From DASTCC01 sp035711465 (lineage in GTDB: Bacteria > Acidobacteriota > Vicinamibacteria > Vicinamibacterales > SCN-69-37), in assembly GCA_035711465.1 (NCBI GenBank), contig DASTCC010000223.1, positions 1 to 5,867 of the forward strand: a stretch of 5,867 nucleotides of DNA. The letters are read 5' to 3'. The notes below the pieces were generated by a model. The model was given only the letters and a program-made list of their open reading frames with translations, had not been told where the DNA came from and searched no databases. How positions within the stretch are numbered: position 1 is the first letter of the stretch; each line of letters begins with the position of its first letter. Made by a program: the position numbers and the translations under genes. This document shows positions 1 to 5,867 of the stretch, one piece after another.

Positions 1-91
1 GCGCGGATCTCGTCGGGCGGCGCCGGATTGAGGAGCCACGACGCGAGCACGTCCTCGCCGGCCCGGGTACGTGACGTCGAGAGCAGCTCGA
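1..91. repeat. Direct repeat copy B (at least 91 bp, cut by window edge)
   Basis: Bases 1-91 are identical to 430-520. Identity ends at base 92 (g here, a at 521). On the left it is limited only by the window edge, so the true repeat may be longer. On the coding (minus) strand this is the second, downstream copy and encodes residues 273-302 of the MutS-related protein. Confidence 0.95.
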
Positions 92-905
92 GATCGCGTG
101 ACGCCGGATCGACCGCGTGAACGACGTGGTGGACCTGCCGCCTGTACCAGAGCGCGACCAGGCCTTCGACACCGGCGAGGATGATCGCCGCGCGGACGAC
201 GAGGATTGGCGGCTCCGGGCCGAACCACCACCACGCGAGCAGCGTGCCGGTGACCACCGACAGGGCCAGCAACGCCAATCGGACGGCTGGTTGGCCGAGC
301 CGATGCGGGCTGGTCGCCCAGCCGCGGAGCAACGCCGCATCGACGCCGACGCGCAGCCCGTCGCCGAGCACCGCGATCGATTCGCGGAGATCGATCTTCG
401 GCGCGAGCTCGGCGACCGCGCCCTGACGCGCGCGGATCTCGTCGGGCGGCGCCGGATTGAGGAGCCACGACGCGAGCACGTCCTCGCCGGCCCGGGTACG
501 TGACGTCGAGAGCAGCTCGAACGCGCTGCCGCGGCCGAACAGGTCGAGGTCGTCGGCGAAGGGATGATCGGCCTCGCGGAAGCGCTCGCCGGTGGAGCCG
601 CGGCCGATCCAGTCATGGGCGAGCCGCGCCAGTCCGCGCTCGTAGAACGCGACCGCCGACTGCGCGCGATCGCGGTCGTTCAAGAGCCGGGCGTGGATGA
701 TCGCGGCGACGACGAACGCGGCGAACGGCAGGACCAGCCAGGGCGCGCCGGCACGCCAGCCGAGCACGATCAGCAGCAGGACCGCGCTGCCGGCAATTGC
801 CAGCCTGACATTGCTCAGCCGGATCTGCGCGCGCTCCCGATCGGCAAGCGTCTGGCGGCGCGCCTCGAGGCGGCGGCCATATTCCTGATCGATGGGCAAC
901 GACAC
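1..905 (-). CDS. Membrane-anchored MutS-related protein, N-terminal part (runs off left edge)
   Basis: The minus strand is open from a GTG at 905-903 to the window edge, giving 301 complete codons; the C-terminus lies outside. Residues 119-165 (beginning DLDLFGRGSAFELL, with RTRAGEDVLASWLL and DEIRARQGAV) match the start of the MutS core domain III, where canonical MutS has DLF..G.SL..LL..T.T..G.R.L..WL..P and I..RQ..V. Hydrophobic pairs at about residues 35-72 and 207-253 look like four membrane segments, a layout found in the roughly 600-residue MutS relatives of Acidobacteriota that lack the mismatch-binding domain. The MutS ATPase with its Walker motifs should lie beyond the left edge and is not visible. 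Its role is unknown, and classical mismatch repair should not be assumed. GTG at 905 is preferred over TTG at 899; no strong ribosome binding site supports either. Residues 130-160 recur exactly at 273-302, which is abnormal for the family. Confidence 0.85.
   Translation of the reverse strand, partial: MSLPIDQEYGRRLEARRQTLADRERAQIRLSNVRLAIAGSAVLLLIVLGWRAGAPWLVLPFAAFVVAAIIHARLLNDRDRAQSAVAFYERGLARLAHDWIGRGSTGERFREADHPFADDLDLFGRGSAFELLSTSRTRAGEDVLASWLLNPAPPDEIRARQGAVAELAPKIDLRESIAVLGDGLRVGVDAALLRGWATSPHRLGQPAVRLALLALSVVTGTLLAWWWFGPEPPILVVRAAIILAGVEGLVALWYRRQVHHVVHAVDPASRDLELLSTSRTRAGEDVLASWLLNPAPPDEIR
430..520. repeat. Direct repeat copy A (91 bp)
   Basis: This copy is identical to 1-91. In the MutS-related protein it encodes residues 130-160, in the position expected for the start of the MutS core, so it is the native copy. 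The offset of 429 bp is divisible by three, so both copies are read in the same frame. Confidence 0.95.
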
Positions 906-956
906 GGCATCAAGCCTATCAGGCCGACTCGAGCGTCCCCGGTGTAAGCTCGGTTC
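906..956. promoter_or_regulatory. Divergent intergenic spacer between MutS-like and DAC-like genes
   Basis: These 51 bases must hold, or overlap, the start signals of both divergent genes. I see no convincing -35/-10 pair and no strong Shine-Dalgarno sequence for either gene. The entry rests on gene orientation only. Confidence 0.3.
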
Positions 957-2105
957 ATGCCCTCCGGCACCAGTCCTGCCTATCCCGCCGCGCATCTCAT
1001 CGTCGATCGCGTCAAGCAGCGTTTCGCGAAGCATCTCGAGAACGCGCGCGCGGCCGGGCACGCGCCGCTGGCGCCGCCGCCGGACGACGAGGCGATCCAG
1101 TCGATCGTCGACGCCGCCTTCTGGGCGAGCCTGCGCCGCGAAGAAGGCGTCGAACCGAAGATCTCGCTGGCGCTCGTCCCGCCCGAGCAGGCCGGGCAGC
1201 CACTGCGCTTTCAAAAGAGGCTGCCGCTGTTGCCGGCGGCGCTTGCGCGGCTGGCGCCGGCGGTCGAACGCGCCAGCATCCATCTCGGCGTCTGGCGTGA
1301 GGCCGGAGAGCCGTTCTATGTGTGGGGAACGGCGCGGTCGCTTCCCGAGGTCTGCTTCGTCATCGAGGTGGTGGCATCCGGCCTGCTGGTGATCAAGCAG
1401 AGCGGCGAGCCGTTCGGCAAGTTCGTCAACGTCGCCGTGCTCGAAGGCGATCAGATCAAGATGGTCGACGAGCGCAACGCGTTCATGCCGGAATGTCCCG
1501 ACGTCGTCCAGTCACTGCTCGGCCTCGACATCGACGGACTGCGCGGCGAGGCGCAGAACGTGCTGGTGCAGATCGCGGCGTCGATGCGCCGGCACGGCCG
1601 CGGCGGCGCGCTGCTCGTCGTCCCTGCAGGATCGACGACCTGGCGCGACTCGATCGTCAGCCCGGTGCTCTACGCGCTCGACCCGCCGTTCACCGAACTG
1701 TCCCGCCTGATCCGCGAGGAGCACGACGCCACCCACCAGCCCGAGTGGCAGGACGCGCTGCGGAACACGATCGACGCGATCGGCGGTCTGACGGCCGTCG
1801 ATGGCGCCACCATCATCAGCGACGCGTTCGAGGTGCTGGCCTTCGGTGCCAAGATCACGCCGCGGCGCGGCAACGCCGGCGTCGATCGCGTGCTCGCGTC
1901 CGAGCCGATCGAGGGCAGCCAGTCGACGTTCGCGACGCCGACGCAGCTCGGCGGCACGCGGCATCTGTCTGCGGCGCAGTTCGTCCACGACCAGCGCGAC
2001 GCGATCGCGCTCGTCGCCTCGCAGGACGGCCGCTTTACGATCTTCCGCTGGTCGAAAGCGAATGACGCGGTGCACGCCCACCGCGTCGAAGCGCTGCTGC
2101 TGTAG
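957..2105 (+). CDS. DisA-like (DACNV-type) putative nucleotide-sensor domain protein
   Basis: This protein has 382 residues from an ATG at 957 to TAG at 2103-2105. The C-terminal part (about 200-365) resembles the diadenylate cyclase fold of DisA_N: RGGALLVV (215-222) fits the first core strand, VDGATI (281-286) carries the DGA motif, and LGGTRHLSAAQF (331-342) followed by DAIALVASQDGRFTIF fits the DisA GTRHRAA segment and the final strands. The second arginine of the RHR motif is leucine here, so cyclic-di-AMP synthesis is doubtful. Computationally described DAC relatives such as DACNV are proposed sensor domains, and this protein fits that type best. The N-terminal 200 residues contain a strand-rich stretch (about 103-170) that I cannot assign. 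There is no signal peptide or membrane segment, so it is probably cytoplasmic. GGTGTAAG at 941-948 is at best a weak ribosome binding site. Family assignment is moderate; function is unknown. Confidence 0.8.
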   Translation: MPSGTSPAYPAAHLIVDRVKQRFAKHLENARAAGHAPLAPPPDDEAIQSIVDAAFWASLRREEGVEPKISLALVPPEQAGQPLRFQKRLPLLPAALARLAPAVERASIHLGVWREAGEPFYVWGTARSLPEVCFVIEVVASGLLVIKQSGEPFGKFVNVAVLEGDQIKMVDERNAFMPECPDVVQSLLGLDIDGLRGEAQNVLVQIAASMRRHGRGGALLVVPAGSTTWRDSIVSPVLYALDPPFTELSRLIREEHDATHQPEWQDALRNTIDAIGGLTAVDGATIISDAFEVLAFGAKITPRRGNAGVDRVLASEPIEGSQSTFATPTQLGGTRHLSAAQFVHDQRDAIALVASQDGRFTIFRWSKANDAVHAHRVEALLL

Positions 2106-2145
2106 GGTTCGCCCGCCGCCCGCGGTCTGCAGCCTGCCACCGCAG

Positions 2146-3504
2146 TTAGTTTCCAATCGCGACGATCTGCTTGTTCGTGCGGAAGTACATCACGCCTTCC
2201 GAGATCGCCGGCGTCGAGAGCATCAGCTCGCCGAGCGGATTGGTTGCCAGGAGCTCGAACGTCCGGCCTGCCTTGATCACGTAGACGTCACCCTCTTCGC
2301 TGCTGACGTAGACCTTGCCGTCGCCGGCGACCAGCGATGATGTGAACGCCGCCACGCCCTTGCCCAGGCGTTGCTGGTAGAGTCGCTCGCCCGTCTTGGC
2401 GTCGAACGCCGAGAGAATGCCGCCGGTCTTGCAGACGTAGAGCACGCCGTCGTAGAGCACCGGCGTGATCAGGTAGGCGCCTTCGCGCGGCGCCGTCCAG
2501 ACGATGCCGGCGCTCGTGGTTTCACCCGGTTTGAGGGAGATATCGCCCGTCGCCGTGTCGCGGATGGCATAGATCGGCGACGCCTGTCCGTGCGCGTTCG
2601 TAATGTAGATCAGCCCGTCGCCGATGACCGGCACCGGCACGGGAATGTCGCCGCCGCCGTTGATCTTCCAGATCTCCTTGCCGGTCTTGAAGTCATAGGC
2701 GCCCATGTGGCGCCAGCCGTTGACGATGATCTGCGTCTGGCCGCCGACGCGGTGGATCGTAGGCGTGCCGAACGTCGGCACGTCGGTGCGCGGCGCGCGC
2801 CAGATCTCCTTGCCGGTCTTGACGTCGAACGCCGCGAGGAACGAGTCCTTCTGCACGTCGGCCTGGATGATGACGACGCCCTCGTGGAGCACGGGCGAGC
2901 TCGAGAACTCCCACTGCGCCTCCGGGACCATGTAAAAGCCCGAATCGAGCACGCCGAGATCCTTCTTCCAGATCAAGGTGCCTTTCATGTCGTAGACGTA
3001 CAGGCCCTCGGATCCGAGCATCGCCACCATGTAGGCGCCATCGGTGGCAAGCGTGGTGTTGGCGTGCGTCGACTTGGTGTGACGTTTGATCTTGGGAACG
3101 CCGGTGTGCATCGTCCGTTCGAACATCTGCTTGCCGGTGGTCTTGTCGGCGCAGATCAGCTTCCAGACGTGGGTCGTGGTGTCTTCGACCGAGGCGATGT
3201 CGCCGTACTGGCCGATGCGCAGGCTGTTGTCGGCCTTGCCGCTGATCGCGGTCGTGACGCAGAGCTGGTTGCCCCAGATCATCGGGCTCGAATGTCCGAG
3301 TCCCTCGACGGCAAGGGTCCACTTCACGCCCTTCCGTGCCGGGACGTCCCACGCCGCCGGCAGCGCGTGTCCATCGGCCACGCCTGCGCCATTCGGCCCG
3401 CGATAAGAAGGCCAGTTGGCGCCTGGCTTGGCGGGGCGCGCCTGCGCCAGCACGCCAGCGGTGGAGAGAACGACGATGGCCGTAACGAAGGAACGTGCAG
3501 TCAT
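2146..3504 (-). CDS. Secreted PQQ-like beta-propeller protein (BamB-like)
   Basis: This protein has 452 residues, ATG at 3504-3502, TAA at 2148-2146. Residues 1-20 form a signal peptide (a short basic start, a hydrophobic stretch, then VLA before Q21), which supports this start. A WPSYRGPNGAG motif at 31-41 is typical of propeller proteins of planctomycetes and acidobacteria. Blade signatures of the PQQ-like repeat follow: ADKTTGKQMFER (119-130), FDVKTGKEIWR (226-236), YDFKTGKEIWK (270-280) and FDAKTGERLYQ (367-377), interspersed with SSPV/TPV and DG.(I/V)Y strands. The protein probably acts in the periplasm or outside the cell as a binding scaffold. Quinone-dependent dehydrogenase activity is not supported: it is shorter than quinoprotein dehydrogenases and no catalytic motif was recognised. 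BamB itself is a lipoprotein, and no lipobox cysteine is seen here. No Shine-Dalgarno sequence precedes the ATG; the coding strand there reads CTCCTCCT. It converges with the DAC-like gene and diverges from the PadR gene, so it is likely monocistronic. Confidence 0.88.
   Translation of the reverse strand: MTARSFVTAIVVLSTAGVLAQARPAKPGANWPSYRGPNGAGVADGHALPAAWDVPARKGVKWTLAVEGLGHSSPMIWGNQLCVTTAISGKADNSLRIGQYGDIASVEDTTTHVWKLICADKTTGKQMFERTMHTGVPKIKRHTKSTHANTTLATDGAYMVAMLGSEGLYVYDMKGTLIWKKDLGVLDSGFYMVPEAQWEFSSSPVLHEGVVIIQADVQKDSFLAAFDVKTGKEIWRAPRTDVPTFGTPTIHRVGGQTQIIVNGWRHMGAYDFKTGKEIWKINGGGDIPVPVPVIGDGLIYITNAHGQASPIYAIRDTATGDISLKPGETTSAGIVWTAPREGAYLITPVLYDGVLYVCKTGGILSAFDAKTGERLYQQRLGKGVAAFTSSLVAGDGKVYVSSEEGDVYVIKAGRTFELLATNPLGELMLSTPAISEGVMYFRTNKQIVAIGN
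2668..2690. repeat. Internal propeller-blade repeat, copy 1 (23 bp)
   Basis: This stretch is identical to 2800-2822. It encodes the KTGKEIW segment at about residues 272-280 of the propeller protein. The 132-bp spacing is 44 codons, which suits one blade, so this is protein repeat structure kept at DNA level. Confidence 0.85.
2800..2822. repeat. Internal propeller-blade repeat, copy 2 (23 bp)
   Basis: This stretch is identical to 2668-2690 and encodes the KTGKEIW segment at about residues 228-236 of the same protein. The flanking bases differ, so only the blade signature is shared. Confidence 0.85.
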
Positions 3505-3520
3505 AGGAGGAGTGTAAGGG

Positions 3521-3533
3521 GCGTTCTGAACGC
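3521..3533. promoter_or_regulatory. Inverted repeat GCGTTC-T-GAACGC upstream of the propeller gene
   Basis: Two perfect 6-bp arms flank one central base, 16 bases upstream of the propeller gene's ATG on the minus strand. It could be an operator or a small 5' leader element. With a single-base loop it is a poor RNA hairpin, so a dimeric protein site is likelier. No known regulator is assigned. Confidence 0.35.
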
Positions 3534-3592
3534 AGACGTAGCCTTTTCCACAACTCGCCGGAGATGCTCGGTTTGAGACAGTGCCACCGATG

Positions 3593-3629
3593 CCGATTCC
3601 CCGATTGCAGATCCCCCGATTCCCCGATT
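3593..3629. repeat. Short tandem array of a GATTCCCC-like unit
   Basis: Units start at 3595 (GATTCCCC), 3603 (GATTGCA), 3610 (GATCCCCC), 3618 (GATTCCCC) and 3626 (GATTAATA), so the period is 7-8 bp. The outer part also reads as two exact 14-bp copies of CCGATTCCCCGATT at 3593-3606 and 3616-3629. The array lies where the PadR promoter should be. It may be a slippage-prone microsatellite or a repeated binding site. Confidence 0.7.
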
Positions 3630-3634
3630 AATAT
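3605..3634 (+). promoter_or_regulatory. Tentative promoter of the PadR-ADOP operon
   Basis: TAATAT at 3629-3634 resembles a sigma-70 -10 box. TTGCAG at 3605-3610, 18 bp upstream, is a poor -35 (only TTG matches). Transcription would begin near 3641, leaving a leader of about 17 nt that includes the ribosome binding site. This is a weak pattern match. Confidence 0.3.
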
Positions 3635-3646
3635 GGGTATCCCATA
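3632..3646. promoter_or_regulatory. Palindrome TATGGG-TAT-CCCATA, candidate PadR operator
   Basis: Perfect 6-bp arms flank a TAT centre. The site overlaps the tentative -10 box and ends where the ribosome binding site begins, 12 bp before the PadR start codon. That is the right place for repression of the regulator's own operon. PadR proteins bind as dimers to dyad sites and are often autoregulated. That this particular dyad is the site is inferred. Confidence 0.55.
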
Positions 3647-3650
3647 GGAG
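3646..3650 (+). promoter_or_regulatory. Ribosome binding site of the PadR gene
   Basis: AGGAG lies 7 nt before the GTG at 3658, a good Shine-Dalgarno match and spacing. It decides the GTG start. Confidence 0.75.
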
Positions 3651-3657
3651 AGCTGAC

Positions 3658-3996
3658 GTGGGCGGACCGACGGACGTGCAGCAGGGAACGCTGGCGCTGA
3701 TGATTCTCAAAACGCTCGAGACGCTCGGGCCGCTCCACGGCTACGGGATCGCGCGGCGCATCGAGCAGACCAGCGGACATCAGATCACGCTCAACTACGG
3801 CACGCTGTATCCGGCGCTGCTGAAGCTCGAGCAGGAAGGCGTCATCGCCTCCGAGTGGGGCGTCTCCGAGAATCGACGCAAGGCGAAGTTCTACAGGCTG
3901 ACGCGCGCCGGCAAGGCCGAGGTCGCGCGGGCGGCCCGCGACTGGGCGCGGACCGCGGCGATCCTCGATCGCTTCCTGACACCGGAGCAGTCGTGA
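3658..3996 (+). CDS. PadR-family transcriptional regulator
   Basis: This is a 112-residue protein from a GTG at 3658 (ribosome binding site AGGAG at 3646-3650) to TGA at 3994-3996. It has the PadR winged-helix pattern: QGTLALMILKTLETLGPLHGYGIA (about 9-32) for helices 1-2, the turn into LNYGTLYPALLKLEQEGVI (about 45-63) for the recognition helix and following helix, and SENRRKAKFYRLTRAGK (about 70-86) for the wing. A short C-terminal helix (about 87-107) serves dimerisation, which is the small PadR subtype. It is cytoplasmic and probably represses its own operon through the dyad just upstream; the inducer is unknown. The stop codon overlaps the start of the ADOP permease gene by 4 nt. PadR genes next to ADOP permeases are a recurring acidobacterial pairing. 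Confidence 0.93.
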   Translation: MGGPTDVQQGTLALMILKTLETLGPLHGYGIARRIEQTSGHQITLNYGTLYPALLKLEQEGVIASEWGVSENRRKAKFYRLTRAGKAEVARAARDWARTAAILDRFLTPEQS

Positions 3997-5867
3997 GACA
4001 TCTGCGCCGTGTCGTCACGCGCGTCCTCGCGATGCTCGGCTGGTCCCGGCGCGGCGACGATTTCGCCGACGAGCTCGAAAGCCACCTGCAGCTGCACATC
4101 GACGACAACATCCGCGCCGGCATGCCCCCTGACGAGGCGCGGCGCGTCGCGCTGGCGCGGATCGGCAGTGTCGCGGCGCTCTCGGCACGTCAGCGCGACC
4201 AACGGATGCTGCCCGGCGTCGAGTCGCTCTTCCAGGATCTCCGGCACGGCGCGCGGCTGCTGCGCGTCAGTCCCGTGTTCAGTGCCGTTGCGATTCTCTC
4301 GCTCGCGCTCGGCATCGGCGCCAACACCGCGATCTTCTCGATCATCAACGGCGCGATGCTGCGCGCGCTGCCGGTCGCGGATCCGTCGCGGCTCGTGCAG
4401 CTCTCGACCGACGGCGAGTCCACCGACTTCTCCAACGGCGTCTGGGAACAGATCAGGGCCCGGCCACCCCTTCTTCATCAGGCGTTCGCGTGGAGCGAGT
4501 CGTCGTTCGACCTCGCGGATCGCGGCGAGGCGCGGATCGTCGACGGTCTCTACGTCAGCGGCAGCTTTTTCGAGGCGCTCGGCATCACGCCGGTCGCCGG
4601 GCGTCTGCTCACGGTCGCCGACGACGTCCGCGACGCGGCCGGCCCGTCGGGAGCGGTCGCCGTCGTCAGTCACCGGTTCTGGCAGCGTCATCTCGGCGGC
4701 GCACCGGACGCGATCGGCCGATCGATTCGGCTGAATCGCGTGCCGTTCACCATCGTCGGCGTCATGCCGGCCGAGTTCTTCGGTCCTGCCGTCGGCGGTC
4801 ACGCCGACGTCGTGGTGCCGATTGGCAGCGTGTCGCGCCTTCGCAGCGACAGCCTTCCGCTCGACGAGACCTCGTGGCGCTGGCTGTCGATCATGGGCCG
4901 CCTGGCGCCAGGTCAGTCGCCGGCGCAGGCACAGGCTGCGCTCGACGCGTCGGCCCGTTCGATTCGAGAGGCGACGACGTCGTCGGTCTGGCGTCCGGAG
5001 GATCGAGAGAGGTACCTGCGCGAAGGGTTCCGTGTCGTCGCGGCTCCGGGCGGGCCCGGCGACTTCCGCGCGCGATACGGCCGGCCGCTCGCGGTGCTGA
5101 TGGGCGTCGTGATCCTCGTCCTGCTGATCGCGTGCGCGAACATGGCCAACCTGCTGCTGGCGCGGTCGGCGGCACGACAGCGCGAGATGTCGCTGCGTTT
5201 GGCCCTCGGCGCCTCGCGGCTCCGGCTGGCGCGGCAGTTGCTCACGGAGAGCCTGATCTTCGCCGCACTTGGCGCCGCCGGCGCGCTCGTCGTGGCGCGG
5301 TGGGGCAGCGGGTTCCTGATTCATCAGATCTCGACAGGGCAGACGCCGGTGTATCTAGACCTGACGCTCGACTGGCGGGTGCTCGGTTTCACCGCCGCCG
5401 TGGCCATCGGGGTCTCGCTGCTCTTCGGCGTCGCTCCCGCGCTGCGCGCATCGCGAGTGGCGCCGGCTGGCGCGGCGGGCGCGCGGCTCGTACCTTCGGA
5501 GGCTCGGGCGCGGTGGGGCAGCGCGCTCATCGTCGTCCAGGTCGCGCTGTCGCTCGTGCTCGTCGTCGGCGCCGGTCTGTTCGTGCAGACGCTCGGTCGT
5601 CTCAACGCGCGCGATCCGGGCTTCGATCGTCGCGCGGTGCTGGTCGTCAGCCTCGACGGCCGGCGCACAGCCGTTCCCGCCGAGAGCCGGCTGGCGATGT
5701 ACGAGCGCGTGCGAGCGGCGGTGGCGGCCCTGCCGGGCGTGTCGGCGGCGGCACTGTCGAGAATCACCCCGGTGAGCAACAACACCTGGGGCACGTCGAT
5801 CGAGAACCCGCCGGGACTGACGCTGCCTGAGTCCGATCGCAACGTCCTGCTGAACTTCGTGACGCCG
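3993..5867 (+). CDS. ADOP-type MacB/FtsX permease, N-terminal 625 residues (runs off right edge)
   Basis: The frame is open from GTG at 3993 to the edge. GTG overlaps the PadR stop in a GTGA, and GGAG at 3984-3987 lies 5 nt upstream, so the two genes are translationally coupled. Residues 22-58 (DDFADELESHLQLHIDDNIR, then MPPDEARRVALARIG) form the cytoplasmic prefix domain typical of ADOP permeases. A membrane segment at about 96-120 (SLALGIGANTAIFSIING) opens the MacB-type periplasmic domain (about 125-330: LYVSGSFFEALGI, VVSHRFWQRHLGG, FTIVGVMP). Then come FtsX segments at about 366-388, 419-437 and 463-483, with LLLARSAARQREMSLRLALGASRLRL between the first two, and a further membrane segment at about 510-532 that begins the second half. 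Complete ADOP proteins have about 800-900 residues, so the last FtsX domain is missing here. These proteins lie in the inner membrane; substrate is unknown, and no ABC ATPase gene is present in the window. Confidence 0.93.
   Translation, partial: MRHLRRVVTRVLAMLGWSRRGDDFADELESHLQLHIDDNIRAGMPPDEARRVALARIGSVAALSARQRDQRMLPGVESLFQDLRHGARLLRVSPVFSAVAILSLALGIGANTAIFSIINGAMLRALPVADPSRLVQLSTDGESTDFSNGVWEQIRARPPLLHQAFAWSESSFDLADRGEARIVDGLYVSGSFFEALGITPVAGRLLTVADDVRDAAGPSGAVAVVSHRFWQRHLGGAPDAIGRSIRLNRVPFTIVGVMPAEFFGPAVGGHADVVVPIGSVSRLRSDSLPLDETSWRWLSIMGRLAPGQSPAQAQAALDASARSIREATTSSVWRPEDRERYLREGFRVVAAPGGPGDFRARYGRPLAVLMGVVILVLLIACANMANLLLARSAARQREMSLRLALGASRLRLARQLLTESLIFAALGAAGALVVARWGSGFLIHQISTGQTPVYLDLTLDWRVLGFTAAVAIGVSLLFGVAPALRASRVAPAGAAGARLVPSEARARWGSALIVVQVALSLVLVVGAGLFVQTLGRLNARDPGFDRRAVLVVSLDGRRTAVPAESRLAMYERVRAAVAALPGVSAAALSRITPVSNNTWGTSIENPPGLTLPESDRNVLLNFVTP

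Noticed and set aside
1..520. Repeat pair as insertion-sequence ends or attachment sites
   Set aside because: The repeat is direct and fully coding, lies in one open frame, and encloses no transposase or integrase.
914..924. GCCT-ATC-AGGC small palindrome in the 51-bp divergent spacer
   Set aside because: Four-base arms are expected by chance in GC-rich DNA, and the flanking bases do not extend the pairing.
117..947. Several plus-strand frames at 117-503, 500-700 and 564-947
   Set aside because: They overlap the minus-strand MutS-related gene, which has membrane segments and MutS core motifs. Their own products are R/D/E-rich shadows.
2122..2143. GCGGT...ACCGC inverted repeat between the two convergent genes, possible terminator
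   Set aside because: The stem is only 5 bp with a 12-base loop and there is no T-tract on either strand, so a terminator cannot be supported.
1322..2156. Plus-strand frame 1322-2065 and minus-strand frames 1512-2156 and 1670-2140
   Set aside because: All overlap the DAC-like gene in other frames and have the composition of shadows.
2146..3504. Propeller protein as a PQQ-dependent alcohol dehydrogenase
   Set aside because: It is shorter than quinoprotein dehydrogenases, has no cytochrome c CxxCH motif, and shows only structural blade signatures.
2371..3576. Plus-strand open frame of 401 codons
   Set aside because: It is antisense to the propeller gene, and its product shows no recognisable domain, signal peptide or ribosome binding site.
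3891..5324. Minus-strand open frame of 477 codons
   Set aside because: It lies antisense to the ADOP permease, whose plus-strand frame has clear family motifs throughout. The antisense protein is rich in R, D, E and A with no domain, as expected of a GC-rich shadow.
4490..5830. Plus-strand open frame of 446 codons
   Set aside because: It is an out-of-frame reading of the ADOP gene with an arginine-rich, low-complexity product.

Overview
The window is a GC-rich bacterial segment with densely packed genes. It probably comes from an acidobacterium, perhaps of the Vicinamibacteria type. The main reason is the PadR-regulator/ADOP-permease pair at the right end, an arrangement expanded in Acidobacteriota. 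The BamB-like propeller protein with a WPxxRGPxGxG N-terminus and the membrane-anchored MutS relative are both common in that phylum. The assignment is an inference from gene content; no rRNA, tRNA or marker gene is present.

Layout, left to right. (1) Minus strand, 1-905: N-terminal part of a MutS-related membrane protein that runs off the left edge. Its first 91 bases in the window (1-91) are an exact direct copy of 430-520, exactly 429 bp (143 codons) away, so the reading frame continues through both copies. This is either a very recent in-frame tandem duplication or a misassembly near a contig end. (2) Plus strand, 957-2105, divergent from the first gene across a 51-bp spacer: a protein with a C-terminal DisA-like (DAC, probably DACNV-type) domain that keeps the DGA motif but has RHL in place of RHR. 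(3) Minus strand, 2146-3504, convergent with the previous gene across 40 bp: a secreted PQQ-like beta-propeller protein. (4) A 153-bp divergent intergenic region, 3505-3657, holding a 13-bp inverted repeat near the propeller gene, a short GATTCCCC-type tandem array, and a TATGGG-TAT-CCCATA palindrome just before the ribosome binding site of the next gene. (5) Plus strand, 3658-3996: a PadR-family regulator. (6) Plus strand, 3993-5867, overlapping it by 4 nt: an ADOP-type MacB/FtsX permease that runs off the right edge.

The PadR and ADOP genes form a translationally coupled operon, probably autoregulated at the palindrome. The other three genes are separately oriented single units with no obvious shared pathway. 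No mobile element, CRISPR array or RNA gene was seen. I do not see a clear novel multi-gene system. The best leads are the in-frame duplication, the altered DAC-like domain and the PadR operator region.
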